Source: Winogradskyella sp.
GTDB lineage: Bacteria; Bacteroidota; Bacteroidia; Flavobacteriales; Flavobacteriaceae
DNA length: 64,000 nt
Assembly: GCA_002722255.1 (NCBI GenBank)
Contig: PBLD01000010.1
Span: 200,304-264,303, forward strand
Reading direction: 5' to 3'
Part shown: in pieces, positions 62,834 to 64,000 of the stretch
Layout: every line of letters begins with the position of its first letter
Position numbering within the stretch: position 1 is the first letter of the stretch
Position numbers and translations under genes: made by a program
The notes under the pieces: model-generated
The model's input: the letters and a program-made list of their open reading frames with translations, nothing else
What the model was told of the DNA's origin: nothing
Database searches by the model: none

Positions 62834-63880
62834 ATGATGAAAAGTGTTGATTATATAGTTGTTGGTTGTGGTTTGGCAAGTATTGCATTTTGTGAGTTGT
62901 TAAGAAATAACAAGAAATCATTTATAGTTTTCGATGATAATTCACAACAGTCATCTATTGTGGCGGCAGGCTTATATAATCCTGTTATTTTAAAACGATT
63001 TTCAGAGGTCTGGAAAGCAAAAGAGCAACTAAATCTGGCATTACCAGTTTATAAAAGAATTGAACAAGATCTAAAAATTAAAATAGATTATAAACTTAGA
63101 ATACTAAGAAGGTTTACGTCTATAAAAGAACAGAATTTATGGTTTAACGCTTCTGATAAACCAAAACTAGAGCCTTACCTTTCTACGCAACTAGTTAAGA
63201 ACACTAATGAATTTATAGATGCACCATTCGGATTTGGTGAGGTGTTACACGCAGGCAGGATAGAAACGGAAAAGCTTATACATGCATACAAGACATTTTT
63301 AAAAGAAAATCAAAGTTTTGTAGAAGCGCGTTTTGAGTATCAAAATCTTCAAGTTTCACCTCATGGGTTAATTTATAATGATATAAATGCAAGGCAGGTA
63401 GTTTTTGCTGAAGGATTTGGAGTTAAAAACAATCCTTATTTTAAAGACATACCGCTTAATGGAACAAAGGGTGAGGTATTAATAATCAAAGCTCCTCAAC
63501 TTAATATCGATTATGGTATTAAGTCTTCGGTATTTATTATTCCACTAGAAAATGACTTATACGCAGTCGGTGCGACATACAATTGGACAGATAAAAGTAA
63601 TATTCCAACTGAAGAAGGCAAACAAGAGTTAATCAATAAGCTAAAAACGTTTTTACAGTGTGAATTTGAAGTTGTTCAACATTTAGCTGGAATTCGTCCT
63701 ACAGTGAAAGACCGTAGACCTTTGGTTGGGCAACATGCCGAATATCAAAATTTATATGTTTTAAACGGACTTGGTACCAGAGGTGTTATGATAGCACCTT
63801 ATGTAGCACAAAAGCTTTATCAATTAATAGAAAATAATACAGCTTTAGACTCTGAAATTAATATTTCACGTTTTAATTAA
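62834..63880 (+). CDS. FAD-dependent oxidoreductase (DAO family)
   Basis: From the ATG at 62834 the protein is 348 aa. The Rossmann FAD motif VDYIVVGCGLASIAFCELL is intact (GxGxxG-type with Cys/Ala substitutions), followed by the acidic ribose-binding FIVFDD. A substrate domain and the C-terminal FAD-contact LAGIRPTVKDRRPLVG and LYVLNGLGTRGVMIAPYVAQKL follow. It oxidises an unknown amine or amino acid. The frame is open to 62747, overlapping gldN and its terminator; that longer start is unlikely. Confidence 0.88.
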   Translation: MMKSVDYIVVGCGLASIAFCELLRNNKKSFIVFDDNSQQSSIVAAGLYNPVILKRFSEVWKAKEQLNLALPVYKRIEQDLKIKIDYKLRILRRFTSIKEQNLWFNASDKPKLEPYLSTQLVKNTNEFIDAPFGFGEVLHAGRIETEKLIHAYKTFLKENQSFVEARFEYQNLQVSPHGLIYNDINARQVVFAEGFGVKNNPYFKDIPLNGTKGEVLIIKAPQLNIDYGIKSSVFIIPLENDLYAVGATYNWTDKSNIPTEEGKQELINKLKTFLQCEFEVVQHLAGIRPTVKDRRPLVGQHAEYQNLYVLNGLGTRGVMIAPYVAQKLYQLIENNTALDSEINISRFN

Positions 63881-63886
63881 AAGTCT

Positions 63887-64000
63887 TTACTTCTTAACTA
63901 GAGATTTGTCGTATTTCATAAATATGTTAATCCATATATTACGTGATAACCTCATAATTATTGGAAAGAATACTAATAAGGTTCCAACAATACTAATGAA
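63887..64000 (-). CDS. C-terminal fragment of a membrane protein, probably DUF983
   Basis: On the minus strand an open frame enters from the right edge and ends with TAA at 63887-63889. The visible 37 residues form a hydrophobic segment (ISIVGTLLVFFPIIM) then RLSRNIWINIFMKYDKSLVKK. The hydrophobic helix followed by SR-x-I-W/Y-x-x-x-F...YD is reminiscent of the end of DUF983 proteins, which often lie beside gldN in flavobacteria as far as I recall. The evidence is short. Confidence 0.5.
   Translation of the reverse strand, partial: FISIVGTLLVFFPIIMRLSRNIWINIFMKYDKSLVKK

Overview
The window looks like a chromosomal segment of a Flavobacteriaceae bacterium (phylum Bacteroidota). The evidence is an AT-rich sequence by eye, the gliding/type IX secretion genes gldKLMN, a secreted protein with a T9SS type A sorting domain, a LytS/LytR-type LytTR system, exosortase XrtF with its partner, and repeated upstream matches to the Bacteroidota -7 promoter element TAnnTTTG. 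The genus cannot be fixed from the sequence alone. I saw no tRNA, rRNA, CRISPR array, insertion sequence or prophage, and no gene-free stretch above about 300 bases.

Layout. 1-8.3 kb: end of a peptidase E gene, a GNAT acetyltransferase, an M48 metalloprotease, an ankyrin protein, gpmI, a small HAD phosphatase, an acetyl-CoA hydrolase/transferase and a map-DUF3050-methyltransferase-DUF423 operon. 8.3-16.1 kb, all minus: a T9SS cargo protein, a LytTR response regulator and its TPR histidine kinase, apbE with a small partner gene, and a DUF4846 protein. 16.2-25.5 kb: an SLC13 carrier with a cupin lipoprotein, an operon of a small Cys-rich protein, glycosyltransferase, ECF sigma factor and divergent Nramp-like transporter, a second ECF sigma with its anti-sigma factor, then an aminotransferase and murB. 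25.6-30.2 kb: a PDZ aspartyl-protease-like protein, a DUF1573 protein and valS.

30.3-37.5 kb, minus: purH followed by the cell-elongation set mreB-mreC-mreD-mrdA-rodA. 37.7-40.7 kb: an FtsX/MacB-type permease, a small membrane protein, a GAF-type methionine sulfoxide reductase, and xrtF with its partner. 40.7-44.6 kb: a metal (probably copper) cluster made of an interrupted HYC_CC_PP gene, an HMA-MauE membrane protein, a TonB-dependent receptor and a periplasmic HMA chaperone. 44.7-53.4 kb, minus: a DUF6090 protein, groEL/groES, and a miaB-lipoprotein-sigma54 regulator-lptE-TPR-secG operon, with a tiny plus-strand gene at 45.45 kb. 53.6-64 kb, plus: a lipoprotein, topA, a degenerate arginase-family protein, gldKLMN and an FAD oxidoreductase, ending in a partial minus-strand gene that is probably DUF983.

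The main themes are envelope biogenesis (Mre/Rod, MurB, LptE, SecG, XrtF) and T9SS secretion/gliding, with both machine and cargo present. The most striking observations are an in-frame TGA exactly at the expected Cys of the HYC motif in a copper-cluster gene, an arginase-family protein beside gldKLMN that has lost metal ligands, an Nramp-like transporter lacking the DPGN motif inside an ECF sigma operon, and a 28-codon Lys/Pro-rich microgene followed by two hairpins.
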